In this document: positions 49,101 through 60,336 of the stretch, in pieces
Numbering within the stretch: position 1 is the first letter of the stretch
Layout: every line of letters starts with the position of its first letter
Assembly (NCBI RefSeq): GCF_004345855.1
Contig: NZ_SLXN01000001.1
Location: 558,001-622,000 of the forward strand
DNA length: 64,000 bases
From: Sphingomonas sp. BK235
Lineage (GTDB): Bacteria; Pseudomonadota; Alphaproteobacteria; Sphingomonadales; Sphingomonadaceae
Direction of reading: 5' to 3'
Program-made: the position numbers and the translations under genes
Notes under the pieces: generated by a model
The model's input: only the letters and a program-made list of their open reading frames with translations
What the model was told of the DNA's origin: nothing
Database searches by the model: none

Positions 49101-50477
49101 TCACATCACCCGATACGGCACCGCGTACCGCTCCGCCGGATCGACAACGATCGCGCGGTCGGTCGGGGGGAAGGCGCGCTGGTCGCAGTCGGCGCGCGGG
49201 CACAGGCGACAGCTGATGCCGATCGGGGTCGCCGCGCCGCGCCGGTCGACCGCGTCGGCGTAGACGAAGTCGGCGGCGTGGCGCGCCTCGCAGCCGAGCA
49301 GCACCGCGTAGCGGCGCGGGCTGCGCGCGAAGCGCCCCGACGGCTTGACCAACCCCTTGGCGAGCGAGACGTAGCGCGCGCCGTCGGGTGTCTCGGCGAG
49401 CTGGACCAGGATGCGGTCGGGGATCGCTGCCGCCTCGTGGACATGCCACAGCGGGCAGGCACCCCCGAAGCGCGCGAACTGGAGCGGCGTCGCCGAGTGG
49501 CGCTTGGTGATGTTGCCCGCCATGTCGACGCGGCAGAAATAGAATGGGATGCCCTCCTCACCGGGGCGCTGCAGCGTCGAGAGGCGATGGCAGGTCTGCT
49601 CGAAGCTGGTGGCGAAGCGACGCGCGAGCCGGTCGATGTCGTGGCGCACGCGGCGCGCCTCGGCGCGAAAGGCGCGGTAGGGCATCAGCAGCGCGCCCGC
49701 GGCGTAATTGGCCAGCCCGGTGGCGAGCAGCCGCCGCGCCTCGTCCTGCACCAGCGGCGCGGCGGCGACGATCGCATCGATCGGCGCGGCGAAGACGAGC
49801 GCGGCGAGGCGGTGCGCGATCAGGAAATGCCGGCTCTCGGCCGGGAGCGCCGCGGCGAGCGTCAGTCGTGCGCCGTCGAAGCGCGCGAGTGGGGCGTCGT
49901 CGTGCTGGTCGGTCGCGATCGCGATCCCGTGGGCGTGCAGTGCCGCCTCGACCCACCCGACGTCGCCCGCGCCGCCCTGCTCGCCGGCGAGCGCCTCCGC
50001 GGCGCGATCGAGCGGGTCGACGTAATTGCCCGCCTCGTGGAACCAGTCGCGCACCGCCTCCCACGGCAGCCGCGCGCCCGCGCCGGCGGTCATCGCTTCC
50101 TCGGCGAGCGCGGCACGCGCGTCGGCGGCGCGCTTGGCGGCGTGGAGCGCGATCAGCCGGTCGGCCAGGTCAGGACTCTGCTCGGCGAGGCGCGCGACCT
50201 CGTCGGGGGGCATCGGCGCGACGGCGGGATCGCCCAGCGCCTGCGCCAGCGCGGTGAGCCGCCGCGCCGGCACCTCGCCCTCGATCTGCGCCAGCGCGGC
50301 CGGGAAGTGGCGCGCGAGTGCGGCGAGCACCGCGCCGGTGAGCGGGCGCTCGTCGCCTTCGAGCTGCGACAGATAGCTCACCGACAGTGTCAGCCGCTGC
50401 GCCATGGCGCGTTGGGTGAGGCCGGCGGCGCGGCGCAGGTCGCGCAGCGCGGCGCCGGCGTAGAGCCGCTGCCTCAT
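49101..50477 (-). CDS. pccR: Short-chain fatty acyl-CoA regulator, PccR type
   Basis: 458 residues. N-terminal XRE helix-turn-helix (LRRAAGLTQRAMAQRLTLSVSYLSQLEGDERP), a long middle domain with an IrrE-like peptidase-type stretch and a C-terminal DUF2083-type domain with cysteine cluster (GISCRLCPRADCDQRAFPP). This is the architecture of ScfR regulators; PccR of Rhodobacter controls propionyl-CoA carboxylase and the methylmalonyl pathway. It is divergent from pccB and a tandem TTCGCAA array lies between them. Confidence 0.9.
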   Translation of the reverse strand: MRQRLYAGAALRDLRRAAGLTQRAMAQRLTLSVSYLSQLEGDERPLTGAVLAALARHFPAALAQIEGEVPARRLTALAQALGDPAVAPMPPDEVARLAEQSPDLADRLIALHAAKRAADARAALAEEAMTAGAGARLPWEAVRDWFHEAGNYVDPLDRAAEALAGEQGGAGDVGWVEAALHAHGIAIATDQHDDAPLARFDGARLTLAAALPAESRHFLIAHRLAALVFAAPIDAIVAAAPLVQDEARRLLATGLANYAAGALLMPYRAFRAEARRVRHDIDRLARRFATSFEQTCHRLSTLQRPGEEGIPFYFCRVDMAGNITKRHSATPLQFARFGGACPLWHVHEAAAIPDRILVQLAETPDGARYVSLAKGLVKPSGRFARSPRRYAVLLGCEARHAADFVYADAVDRRGAATPIGISCRLCPRADCDQRAFPPTDRAIVVDPAERYAVPYRVM

Positions 50478-50490
50478 CGCATCGCCCTAG

Positions 50491-50533
50491 TTCGCAAGAT
50501 CATGCTTCGCAAGTTCGCAACTTCGCATTTGCG
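50491..50533. promoter_or_regulatory. Tandem TTCGCAA boxes between pccR and pccB
   Basis: TTCGCAA starts at 50491, 50506 and 50514, with TTCGCAT at 50522 and TTTGCG at 50528, so the last three heptamers repeat every 8 bp and the first is 15 bp before the second. It is close to the TTTGCAAA boxes reported for ScfR-type regulators. It lies within the 106-bp divergent region and is the probable PccR operator. Confidence 0.7.
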
Positions 50534-50583
50534 CGCGCGCGCCGTGGCGGGCAGGACGGCGCCGCACGTCACGGGAGAGCTGC

Positions 50584-52110
50584 ATGTCCTCGACCATCGC
50601 CGAGCTGGAACGCCGTCGCGCCGCCGCCCGCGCGGGCGGCGGCGAGAAGCGCGTCGCCGCGCAGCACGCCAAGGGCAAGCTGACCGCGCGCGAGCGGCTC
50701 GACGTGCTGCTCGACGAGGGCAGCTTCGAGGAGGTCGACATGTTCGTCCAGCACAATTGCGTCGACTTCGGCATGGCGGAGCAGGTGATCCCGGGCGACG
50801 GCGTCGTCACCGGATCGGGCACGATCAACGGCCGCCTGGTGTTCGTGTTCAGCCAGGATTTCACCGTGTTCGGCGGCTCGCTGTCCGAGCGGCACGCACA
50901 GAAGATCTGCAAGGTCATGGACATGGCGCTGAAGGTCGGCGCGCCCGTGATCGGCCTCAACGACAGCGGCGGCGCGCGCATCCAGGAGGGCGTGGCGAGC
51001 CTCGGCGGTTATGCCGAGGTGTTCCAGCGCAACGTGCTCGCTTCGGGCGTGGTGCCGCAGCTCAGCCTGATCATGGGGCCGTGCGCGGGCGGGGCGGTCT
51101 ACTCGCCGGCGATGACCGACTTCATCTTCATGGTGAAGGACTCGAGCTACATGTTCGTCACCGGCCCCGACGTGGTGAAGACCGTGACCAACGAGGTGGT
51201 CACGCAGGAGGCGCTGGGCGGCGCGGTGACGCACACCACCAAGACCAGCGTCGCCGACGTGGCGTTCGAGGACGACATCGAGGCGCTGCTCGCCGCGCGC
51301 GATTTCATCGACTTCCTGCCCGCGTCGAACCGCGAGGCGGCGCCCGAGCGACCGACCGCCGATGCCTGGGACCGGATCGAGCCGAGCCTCGACACGCTCG
51401 TCCCCGCCAACGCCAACCAGCCGTACGACATGCACGAGCTGATCCGGAAGGTGGTGGACGAAGGCGACTTCTTCGAGATCCAGCCGGCGCACGGCGGCAA
51501 CATCCTGTGCGGCTTCGGGCGGATGGAGGGGCGCACGGTCGGGATCGTCGCCAACCAGCCGATCGTGCTGGCGGGCGTGCTCGACATCAACGCCAGCCGC
51601 AAGGCGGCACGCTTCGTGCGCTTCTGCGACGCCTTCGAGATCCCGATCGTGACTTTCGTCGACGTGCCCGGCTTCCTGCCCGGTACGGCGCAGGAGCATA
51701 ACGGCATCATCAAGCACGGCGCCAAATTGCTGTTCGCTTATGCCGAGGCGACCGTGCCCAAGATCACCGTGATCACGCGCAAGGCCTATGGCGGCGCCTA
51801 TGACGTGATGGCGTCCAAGCATCTGCGCGGCGACCTCAACTACGCCTGGCCGACCGCCGAGATCGCGGTGATGGGGGCGAAGGGCGCGGTGGAGATCATC
51901 TTCCGCGGCCGTACGCCGGACGAGATCGCCGAGCGCACCGCCGAATATGAGGCACGCTTCGCCAATCCCTTCGTCGCGGCGAGCAAGGGCTTCGTCGACG
52001 AGGTGATCCAGCCGCACTCCACCCGCCGCCGCATCGCGCTGGGGCTGCGCAAGCTGCGCGGCAAGTCACTGGAGAACCCTTGGAAGAAGCACGACAACAT
52101 TCCACTCTGA
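50584..52110 (+). CDS. pccB: Propionyl-CoA carboxylase beta chain
   Basis: A 508-residue carboxyltransferase that moves CO2 from biotin to propionyl-CoA. Crotonase-fold halves with [56 protein letters not shown] and [18 protein letters not shown]. Ribosome-binding site GGGAGAG. It opens the operon that ends with pccA about 9 kb away. Confidence 0.97.
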   Translation: MSSTIAELERRRAAARAGGGEKRVAAQHAKGKLTARERLDVLLDEGSFEEVDMFVQHNCVDFGMAEQVIPGDGVVTGSGTINGRLVFVFSQDFTVFGGSLSERHAQKICKVMDMALKVGAPVIGLNDSGGARIQEGVASLGGYAEVFQRNVLASGVVPQLSLIMGPCAGGAVYSPAMTDFIFMVKDSSYMFVTGPDVVKTVTNEVVTQEALGGAVTHTTKTSVADVAFEDDIEALLAARDFIDFLPASNREAAPERPTADAWDRIEPSLDTLVPANANQPYDMHELIRKVVDEGDFFEIQPAHGGNILCGFGRMEGRTVGIVANQPIVLAGVLDINASRKAARFVRFCDAFEIPIVTFVDVPGFLPGTAQEHNGIIKHGAKLLFAYAEATVPKITVITRKAYGGAYDVMASKHLRGDLNYAWPTAEIAVMGAKGAVEIIFRGRTPDEIAERTAEYEARFANPFVAASKGFVDEVIQPHSTRRRIALGLRKLRGKSLENPWKKHDNIPL

Positions 52111-52155
52111 GCACCGCCCTCCAGATATGATAAGGAGATGCTAAGGAGCGAGGCG

Positions 52156-52443
52156 ATGCAGACTGAACGTGTGACCTTTCTCACCACTCCCGACCACAAG
52201 GCGGCTTTGGATGCTTTCGCGCGCGCGAAGGGCATGTCGGTTGGTCATGTCGTCCGTGAGGCGACGAGCCGCTATCTGCTGGAAGTCGAGATGACGGAGG
52301 AAGAGCAAGCCGCTTTTCTCTTGCGCGAGCTTAGCGAAGCGGTGCCACGGATGCGCGCTGACATCGACGCGGCCATCGCGAGCATCGATCGAGCGAATGC
52401 GGCCGTCGACGCGGTGCTCGCGGGCGAGGAGCCGCGCGGATGA
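52156..52443 (+). CDS. Small ribbon-helix-helix-like protein
   Basis: 95 residues. The first 45 (TERVTFLTTPDHKAALDAFA and KGMSVGHVVREATSRYL) look like a ribbon-helix-helix DNA-binding domain; the rest is an acidic helix (EMTEEEQAAFLLRELSEAV). The ATG at 52156 has AAGGAG at ideal distance; an ATG at 52138 also follows an AAGGAG but too closely. GC content is visibly lower than in pccB and mce. It overlaps the next gene (ATGA). It may be a regulator or antitoxin; function unknown. Confidence 0.68.
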   Translation: MQTERVTFLTTPDHKAALDAFARAKGMSVGHVVREATSRYLLEVEMTEEEQAAFLLRELSEAVPRMRADIDAAIASIDRANAAVDAVLAGEEPRG

Positions 52444-52652
52444 GCTTCGTGGGAGATACGCTGGCTGGGCTGCGTCGCATATTGCTGCTGGAAGACGACA
52501 CGCGTCGCCTGAAGGACAAGGTGTCGGAACATGCGGAGCGTCTTGTTGCACTCGCCGAGGCTCACGCGGTGCTGCGCGATCGAGTCAGCAGGCTCGAAGG
52601 CGTGATCGAGGGCGCGGCGATGGTGAATGCGCGCCGCCGGATAGAGGAATAA
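52440..52652 (+). CDS. Small coiled-coil protein, unknown function
   Basis: 70 residues, almost all one coiled coil (DDTRRLKDKVSEHAERLVAL and LRDRVSRLEGVIEG) with a short amphipathic start (MSFVGDTLAGLRRIL). No cysteines, no signal, no known motif. Overlaps the upstream RHH-like gene by 4 nt, so the two are co-translated and probably interact. Lower GC than neighbours. Confidence 0.62.
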   Translation: MSFVGDTLAGLRRILLLEDDTRRLKDKVSEHAERLVALAEAHAVLRDRVSRLEGVIEGAAMVNARRRIEE

Positions 52653-52654
52653 TT

Positions 52655-53086
52655 GTGAGGTCCACCCTCGGCCGCCTCAACCATGTCGGCGTCGCGACGC
52701 CCTCGATCGAGCGCTCGGTCGAGACCTACCGCACCTTGCTCGGCGCCGCGGCGATCGGCGAGCCGTTCGACCTGCCCGCGCAGGGGGTGCGCGTCTGCTT
52801 CATCGATACGCCCAACACTCAGATCGAGCTGATCCAGCCCTATGACGAGAGCTCGCCGATCACCGGCTTCCTGCGCAGGAACCCGGCGGGCGGCCAGCAT
52901 CACGTCTGCTTCGAGGTGCCCGACATCCACGCCGCGGTGGCGCATCTCACCGCGCAGGGGGCGACCGTTCTGGGCGAGCGGCGGATCGGCGCGCATGGGA
53001 CGCCGATCGTGTTCGTCCACCCGCGCGACATGGGCGGCGTGCTCGTCGAACTGATGGAGACGCCCCACGGAGACCCGCATGACTGA
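52655..53086 (+). CDS. mce: Methylmalonyl-CoA epimerase
   Basis: A 143-residue VOC-fold enzyme interconverting (2S)- and (2R)-methylmalonyl-CoA. Metal ligands are recognisable: His in LNHVGVAT, His in GGQHHVCFEV and Glu in VLVELME, with the catalytic Glu/Asp region TQIELIQP. The start is a GTG at 52655 after AGAGGA. It lies 2 bp after the coiled-coil gene. Confidence 0.93.
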   Translation: MRSTLGRLNHVGVATPSIERSVETYRTLLGAAAIGEPFDLPAQGVRVCFIDTPNTQIELIQPYDESSPITGFLRRNPAGGQHHVCFEVPDIHAAVAHLTAQGATVLGERRIGAHGTPIVFVHPRDMGGVLVELMETPHGDPHD

Positions 53087-53864
53087 GCCGGCGTTGATTC
53101 TCACTGAGCGGCGCGGCGACGTGCTAGTGCTGACGCTCAACCGACCCGATCGGCTCAACGCTGCCCCGCCGGCGATGTTCGAGGCGATCACCGCCGCCTT
53201 GGCCGATCTCGGCACCGCGCGCGCGGTGCTGATCAAGGGCGCCGGTCGCGCCTTCTGCTCGGGCGCCGACGTCGGCGCGGGCGCGCTCACCAGCGACGAT
53301 CCCGGCGCGGCGACGCACGCGGCGCTGACCGAGTCCTACAATCCCGCGATCCTCGCCGTCGCCGAGGCGCGCGTGCCGGTGGTGAGCGCGGTGCGCGGAC
53401 CGGCGGCGGGGATCGGGTGCAGCCTCGCGCTCGCCGCCGACCTGTGCGTCGCCAGCGACACCGCCTATTTCCTCCAGGCCTTCGTCAACATCGGGCTCGT
53501 CCCCGACGGCGGCGCGAGCTGGCTGCTGCCGCGGCTGATCGGGCGCGCGCGCGCCGCGGAGATGATGCTGCTGGGCGAGCGGGTGCTCGCCGCCAAGGCG
53601 CTCGACTGGGGCATGATCCACAGACTGGTCGCGGACGTCGACCTCGACGCCGCGGCGTTCGCGCTGGCCGAGCGGCTCGCCGCCGGGCCGACGGTGGCGC
53701 TCGGCGCGATCCGGCGCGGGCTGCACGCCGCGCTGGAGAGCGACCTCGCCACCGCGCTGGCGCGCGAGGCCGACGACCAGCGCGCGATGCGCGGCACCGC
53801 CGACGCGGTCGAGGGCGGCACGGCGTTCCTCCAGAAGCGCGCGCCCGCGTTCAGGGGCGCCTGA
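53079..53864 (+). CDS. Enoyl-CoA hydratase/isomerase family protein
   Basis: A 261-residue crotonase: [16 protein letters not shown], oxyanion residues in [12 protein letters not shown] and [17 protein letters not shown], and the [18 protein letters not shown] segment. PaaG/PaaF-like isomerases are its nearest look. It overlaps mce by 8 bp and is followed 1 bp later by the mutase, so it probably acts on a substrate that enters propionyl-CoA metabolism, such as an intermediate of valine, isoleucine or phenylacetate degradation (inferred). Confidence 0.9.
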   Translation: MTEPALILTERRGDVLVLTLNRPDRLNAAPPAMFEAITAALADLGTARAVLIKGAGRAFCSGADVGAGALTSDDPGAATHAALTESYNPAILAVAEARVPVVSAVRGPAAGIGCSLALAADLCVASDTAYFLQAFVNIGLVPDGGASWLLPRLIGRARAAEMMLLGERVLAAKALDWGMIHRLVADVDLDAAAFALAERLAAGPTVALGAIRRGLHAALESDLATALAREADDQRAMRGTADAVEGGTAFLQKRAPAFRGA

Positions 53865-53865
53865 C

Positions 53866-56073
53866 ATGGCCGAAATCGAGACTAACCTCGGCGAGGATGC
53901 CGGCAGCACCCGCGAACCCGCCGCTGTGCCCGAGCCGACGCCGCGGCCGAGCCATGTCGACTGGCAGGCCGCCGCCGCGAAGGAGGTGAAGGGCAGGCAC
54001 CTGACCTGGCACACGCCGGAAGGGATCGCCGTCAAACCGCTCTACACCGCGGACGATGTCGCCGGCTGGGACCCGGGCCTGCCCGGCTTCGCACCGTTCA
54101 CGCGCGGGGTGCGCGCGTCGATGTACGCAGGCCGGCCGTGGACGATCCGGCAATATGCCGGCTTCTCCACCGCGGAGGAGTCGAACGCTTTCTATCGCCG
54201 CAATCTCGCCGCGGGTCAGAAGGGCCTCTCCGTCGCCTTCGATCTCGCGACGCACCGCGGCTATGACAGCGACCATCCGCGCGTCACCGGCGATGTCGGC
54301 AAGGCGGGCGTCGCGATCGACAGCGTCGAGGACATGAAGATCCTGTTCGACGGCATCCCGCTCGATCAGATGTCGGTCAGCATGACGATGAACGGCGCGG
54401 TGATCCCGATCCTCGCCTTCTTCATCGTCGCGGGCGAGGAGCAGGGCGTCGAGCGCGCCAAACTCGACGGGACCATCCAGAACGACATCCTCAAGGAGTT
54501 CATGGTCCGCAACACCTATATTTACCCGCCCGAGCCGAGCATGCGGATCATCTCGGACATCTTCGCCTATACGTCGCGCGAGATGCCCAAGTTCAACAGC
54601 ATCTCGATCAGCGGCTATCACATGCAGGAGGCGGGAGCGACGCAGCTCCACGAGCTCGCCTTCACGATCGCCGACGGCATCGATTATGTGAAATATGGCG
54701 TCGCGAGCGGGCTCGACATCGACAAGTTCGCCGGGCGGCTGTCGTTCTTCTTCGCGATCGGCATGAACTTCTTCATGGAGGTGGCGAAGCTGCGCGCCGC
54801 GCGGGTGCTGTGGCATCGCGCGATGACGCAGCTCGGCGCCAAGGACGAGCGCTCCAAGATGCTGCGCACGCACTGCCAGACCAGCGGCGTGTCGCTGACC
54901 GAGCAGGACCCGTACAACAACGTCATGCGCACGACGATCGAGGCGATGGCGGCGATGCTGGGCGGCACGCAGTCGCTCCACACCAACGCGCTCGACGAGG
55001 CGATCGCGCTGCCCACCGACTTCTCCGCGCGGATCGCGCGCAACACGCAGATCGTGCTGCAGGAAGAGACGGGGATGACCAAGGTCGTCGACCCGCTCGG
55101 CGGCAGCTATTACGTCGAGAGCCTGACCAAGAGCCTGGTCGACGGCGCCTGGGCGATCATCGAACGCGTCGAGCGCGAGGGCGGCATGGCCAAGGCGGTC
55201 GCCGCCGGCTGGCCCAAGGCGATGATCGAGGAGGCCGCCGCGGCGCGTGCGGCGCGGGTCGACCGCGGTGAGGACGTGATCGTCGGCGTCAACAAATACC
55301 GGCTCGCGGGCGAGGCGCCGATCGACATTCTCGACGTCGACAATGTCGCGGTGCGCGAGGCGCAGGTGCGGCGCATCGCCGCGGTCAGGGCGGCGCGCGA
55401 CGAGGCGGCGTGCCAGCGCGCGCTCGATGCGCTGCGCGAGGGCGCGCGCGGCAACGCTAACCTCCTCGCGCTCGCGGTCGACGCCGCCCGCGCGCGCGCC
55501 ACGCTCGGCGAGATCTCCGCCGCGATGGTGGACGTGTTCGGCCGCTTCGGCACGCACCCCAAGCCGGTGAAGGGCGTCTACGGCGGCGCCTATACCGACG
55601 ACGAGCGATGGGCGCGGCTGGTGCGCGGCGTCGAGGCGACCGAGCGGCGGCTCGGCCGTCGCCCGCGGATGCTGGTCGCGAAGATGGGGCAGGACGGCCA
55701 CGACCGCGGTGCCAATCTCGTCAGCAGCATGTTCGGCGATCTCGGCTTCGAGGTCGTCCCCGGTCCGCTGTTCCAGACGCCGAGCGAGGCGAGCGCGCTC
55801 GCGCTGGAGCAGGACGTCGACGTGGTCGGCGCCTCCAGCCTCGCCGCTGGGCACAAGACGCTGATCCCGGAGCTGATCGGCCACCTGCGCGAGGCCGGAC
55901 GCGCCGACATCAAGGTGATTGCGGGCGGCGTCATCCCCGCGCAGGACTATGATATGTTGCGCCAGGCCGGCGTGCAGGCGATCTTCGGTCCCGGTACCAA
56001 CCTGATCCAGGCGGCGGAGGAGGTGCTCCGCCTGCTCGGCCACAATATGCCGCCCGACGAGGAGACCGCGTGA
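53866..56073 (+). CDS. mcm: Methylmalonyl-CoA mutase (B12-dependent)
   Basis: A 735-residue single-chain mutase converting (2R)-methylmalonyl-CoA to succinyl-CoA. N-terminal substrate barrel with [47 protein letters not shown]-terminal cobalamin domain with the DxHxxG motif in [12 protein letters not shown] (His612 ligand). With pcc and mce it completes the route from propionyl-CoA into the TCA cycle. No MeaB chaperone gene is in the window. Confidence 0.97.
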   Translation: MAEIETNLGEDAGSTREPAAVPEPTPRPSHVDWQAAAAKEVKGRHLTWHTPEGIAVKPLYTADDVAGWDPGLPGFAPFTRGVRASMYAGRPWTIRQYAGFSTAEESNAFYRRNLAAGQKGLSVAFDLATHRGYDSDHPRVTGDVGKAGVAIDSVEDMKILFDGIPLDQMSVSMTMNGAVIPILAFFIVAGEEQGVERAKLDGTIQNDILKEFMVRNTYIYPPEPSMRIISDIFAYTSREMPKFNSISISGYHMQEAGATQLHELAFTIADGIDYVKYGVASGLDIDKFAGRLSFFFAIGMNFFMEVAKLRAARVLWHRAMTQLGAKDERSKMLRTHCQTSGVSLTEQDPYNNVMRTTIEAMAAMLGGTQSLHTNALDEAIALPTDFSARIARNTQIVLQEETGMTKVVDPLGGSYYVESLTKSLVDGAWAIIERVEREGGMAKAVAAGWPKAMIEEAAAARAARVDRGEDVIVGVNKYRLAGEAPIDILDVDNVAVREAQVRRIAAVRAARDEAACQRALDALREGARGNANLLALAVDAARARATLGEISAAMVDVFGRFGTHPKPVKGVYGGAYTDDERWARLVRGVEATERRLGRRPRMLVAKMGQDGHDRGANLVSSMFGDLGFEVVPGPLFQTPSEASALALEQDVDVVGASSLAAGHKTLIPELIGHLREAGRADIKVIAGGVIPAQDYDMLRQAGVQAIFGPGTNLIQAAEEVLRLLGHNMPPDEETA

Positions 56074-56120
56074 TGTTCCTCTGCCGGCGCGATGACGCGC
56101 CACGCTGCCGCGCCCCCCAT

Positions 56121-56216
56121 CGTCATCCCGGACTTGTTCCGGGATCCACCGCGCCGCGTACCCAAGGGCCGTCGCGTCGGCGGGACCGTGGATCCCGGGA
56201 CAAGCCCGGGATGACG
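56121..56216. repeat. Palindromic repeat element, copy 8, abutting the lprI-like start
   Basis: A 96-bp element from CGTCATCCCGGACTTG to AAGCCCGGGATGACG, inside the pcc operon. Its final GGGATGACG lies 13 bp before the ATG of the next gene and itself carries an in-frame ATG. On the plus strand it reads [14 protein letters not shown]...RDKPGMT, without stops. Confidence 0.87.
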
Positions 56217-56228
56217 GTAGGGGCTGTC

Positions 56229-56591
56229 ATGCTCACGTACCTCGCGCTCGTCGCCACTCCCGCCGCGGCGCAGACCCAGGCGCAGATGAACCAGCAGGCC
56301 GGCGCCGCGTACAGACAGGCCGACGCACAGATGACGAAGGCGTGGCGCGTGCTCTACGCCGACATGAAGAAGCGCGACGCCGCCGACGGCTCACGCGGCG
56401 GCGGCTTCGGCTATGCTGCGGCGGCGCTCGCCAGCCAGCGTGCGTGGCTCCAGTTTCGCGACCGGCAATGCGTGCTAGAGAGCGGCGAATACGCCGGCGG
56501 CTCGCTCCAGCCGATGGCGCAGGCGCAATGTCTGGCGAAGCTGACGCGCGGGCGGACGCAGCAGTTGAAGGGAATGCAGTGGACGAAGTGA
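56229..56591 (+). CDS. LprI/DUF1311-type secreted protein
   Basis: 120 residues with a signal peptide ([14 protein letters not shown]) and a domain resembling lysozyme-inhibitor Lpr[37 protein letters not shown] and [20 protein letters not shown] with the usual cysteine pair. Such proteins are periplasmic. An ATG at 56211, supplied by the repeat, is in frame six codons upstream; the later start gives a cleaner signal peptide. Its function in this operon is not clear. Confidence 0.75.
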   Translation: MLTYLALVATPAAAQTQAQMNQQAGAAYRQADAQMTKAWRVLYADMKKRDAADGSRGGGFGYAAAALASQRAWLQFRDRQCVLESGEYAGGSLQPMAQAQCLAKLTRGRTQQLKGMQWTK

Positions 56592-57586
56592 CGGGCGCGG
56601 TACGCAACGACTGGACGCGCGACGAGATCGCGACGCTGTTCGACCTGCCGTTCGACGAGTTGATGTGGCAGGCGCAGTCCGTCCACCGCGCGCATCACGC
56701 GCCGGGGCAGGTGCAGCTTTCCACGTTGCTGTCGATCAAGACCGGCGGCTGCCCGGAGGATTGCGGCTATTGCTCGCAGTCGGTCAGCGCGGAGAGCGGC
56801 GTCAAGGCGACCAAGCTGATGGACGTGCGCGCGGTGCTGCAGGCGGCGGCGCAGGCGAAGGACAATGGCTCGACCCGCTTCTGCATGGGCGCGGCGTGGC
56901 GCAATCCCAAGGACCGCGACATGGACGCGATCGTCGCGATGGTCGAGGGCGTGCGCGGCATGGGGCTCGAGACGTGCATGACGCTCGGCATGCTCGAGCC
57001 GCATCAGGCCGATCGGCTCGCGGCGGCGGGGCTCGACTATTACAACCACAATATCGACACCTCGCCCGAGCGTTACAGTGACGTGATCACGACGCGGACC
57101 TTCCAGGAGCGGCTCGACACGCTCGATGCGGTGCGCTCGGCCGGGATCAACGTCTGCTGCGGCGGCATCGTCGGCATGGGCGAGACGCGCGAGGATCGCG
57201 TCGGCTTCGTCCACGCGCTGGCGACGCTTCCCGAGCATCCGGGCAGCGTGCCGGTCAACGCGCTGGTGCCGGTTAAGGGCACCGTGCTCGGCGACATGCT
57301 CGCCGACACCCCGCTGGCCAAGATCGACGAGATCGAGTTCGTCCGCACCGTCGCGGTAGTGCGCATCACGATGCCCGCGAGCATGGTGCGCCTGTCGGCC
57401 GGGCGCGAGAGCATGTCGGACCCGACCCAGGCGTTGTGCTTCATGGCGGGCGCCAACTCGATCTTCACCGGCGACAAGTTGCTGACCGCAGGGAACGCCG
57501 GCGACGACAAGGACGCCGCGCTGTTCGCCAAGCTCGGCGTGACGCCGATGGCCGCGGAGTGCCGGCTGGCGCAGGCGGCGGAATGA
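56579..57586 (+). CDS. bioB: Biotin synthase
   Basis: A 335-residue radical SAM enzyme that converts dethiobiotin to biotin. The SAM cluster cysteines are Cys58, Cys62 and Cys65 in [13 protein letters not shown]; further motifs [20 protein letters not shown] and GGIVGMGET. The GTG at 56579 was chosen for its AAGGGA ribosome-binding site (spacing 6); a GTG three codons on overlaps the lprI stop. A long upstream extension is a frame artefact over lprI. It lies within the pcc operon, next to the biotin carboxylase that needs biotin. Confidence 0.95.
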   Translation: MDEVTGAVRNDWTRDEIATLFDLPFDELMWQAQSVHRAHHAPGQVQLSTLLSIKTGGCPEDCGYCSQSVSAESGVKATKLMDVRAVLQAAAQAKDNGSTRFCMGAAWRNPKDRDMDAIVAMVEGVRGMGLETCMTLGMLEPHQADRLAAAGLDYYNHNIDTSPERYSDVITTRTFQERLDTLDAVRSAGINVCCGGIVGMGETREDRVGFVHALATLPEHPGSVPVNALVPVKGTVLGDMLADTPLAKIDEIEFVRTVAVVRITMPASMVRLSAGRESMSDPTQALCFMAGANSIFTGDKLLTAGNAGDDKDAALFAKLGVTPMAAECRLAQAAE

Positions 57587-57818
57587 ACTGGCGCAGGGTC
57601 ATCGCGTTCGTCCTGTGGACAGCCGTGGTGACCCTGGCGTTTCTCGCTATCGCGTTCGTGGCGTTGATCGGCGATTGCCCGGAACACGTCATCAGTGGTT
57701 GGCAGGGCGGCACCGCCTGCGGCGACCAGAAACGCGTCGTCGCTCGATCTCTCGTGATCGCTTTCCCGCTCCTCTGGCTGCTGGGAACGATCGGTATTTT
57801 CCGTCGCTGGAGCCGCTG

Positions 57819-57819
<1 letters not shown>
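57583..57819 (+). CDS. Small membrane protein, unknown function
   Basis: 78 residues with two predicted transmembrane helices ([20 protein letters not shown] and [18 protein letters not shown]) around a loop with two cysteines (DCPEH and TACGDQK). The ATG overlaps the bioB stop (ATGA) and its stop overlaps the pccA start (TGATG), so it is part of the operon. GC appears lower than around it. No family recognised. Confidence 0.72.
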
Positions 57820-59945
<2,126 letters not shown>

Positions 59946-60000
59946 GGGGGAGGGGCGCGCCACCTTCGCGCAAGGTGCCGCCGCCTCTTTCTTCCCGTTC

Positions 60001-60096
60001 CGTCATCCCGGGCTCGACCCGGGATCCATCGCGCCGCGAGCGCCGCCGGCGTTGCTCTCGCCGCACCATGGATCCCGGCGCGAGGCCGGGATGACG
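60001..60096. repeat. Palindromic repeat element, copy 10
   Basis: A 96-bp element, CGTCATCCCGGGCTCG to GAGGCCGGGATGACG, in the 391-bp gap 59946-60336 after pccA. The gap also holds copy 11; I see no gene, only the start region of the efflux operon. Confidence 0.88.
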
Positions 60097-60161
60097 GTGA
60101 TGAAAGAGCGAGGCGCGTTTTGGGTCAGCACCAACTGTGCCGCCAGCGCCGCAGCCGCTGA

Positions 60162-60202
60162 ATGCGCGGCACCGTGGATCCTGAAACGAGTTCAGGATGA
60201 CG
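60162..60202. repeat. Palindromic repeat, half element (copy 11)
   Basis: A single arm ending GAGTTCAGGATGACG. Its 41 bp are identical to the end of copy 4 (22480-22520), so the two share recent origin or conversion. The left arm is absent. Confidence 0.8.
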
Positions 60203-60336
60203 CCCTTTTCGTCAGCCGTGCCTCATCACGGCGCGGTCCATCACCGTCACCATGCCGCCTGCCGCCACGGCTCCCCTCCAGCGCCGACCCCCCACGACAT
60301 CTTGCGACACATTAACGCTGGACGCGCCCGACCGGC

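Noticed and set aside
52156-52652. Classical toxin-antitoxin system
   Set aside because: The RHH-like protein could be an antitoxin but the partner is a coiled coil without any known toxin fold, so I kept the neutral description.
56342-56578. BioB with a long N-terminal extension from 56342
   Set aside because: The extension is an out-of-frame reading of the lprI-like gene, is Arg/Ala-rich and absent from the biotin synthase family.
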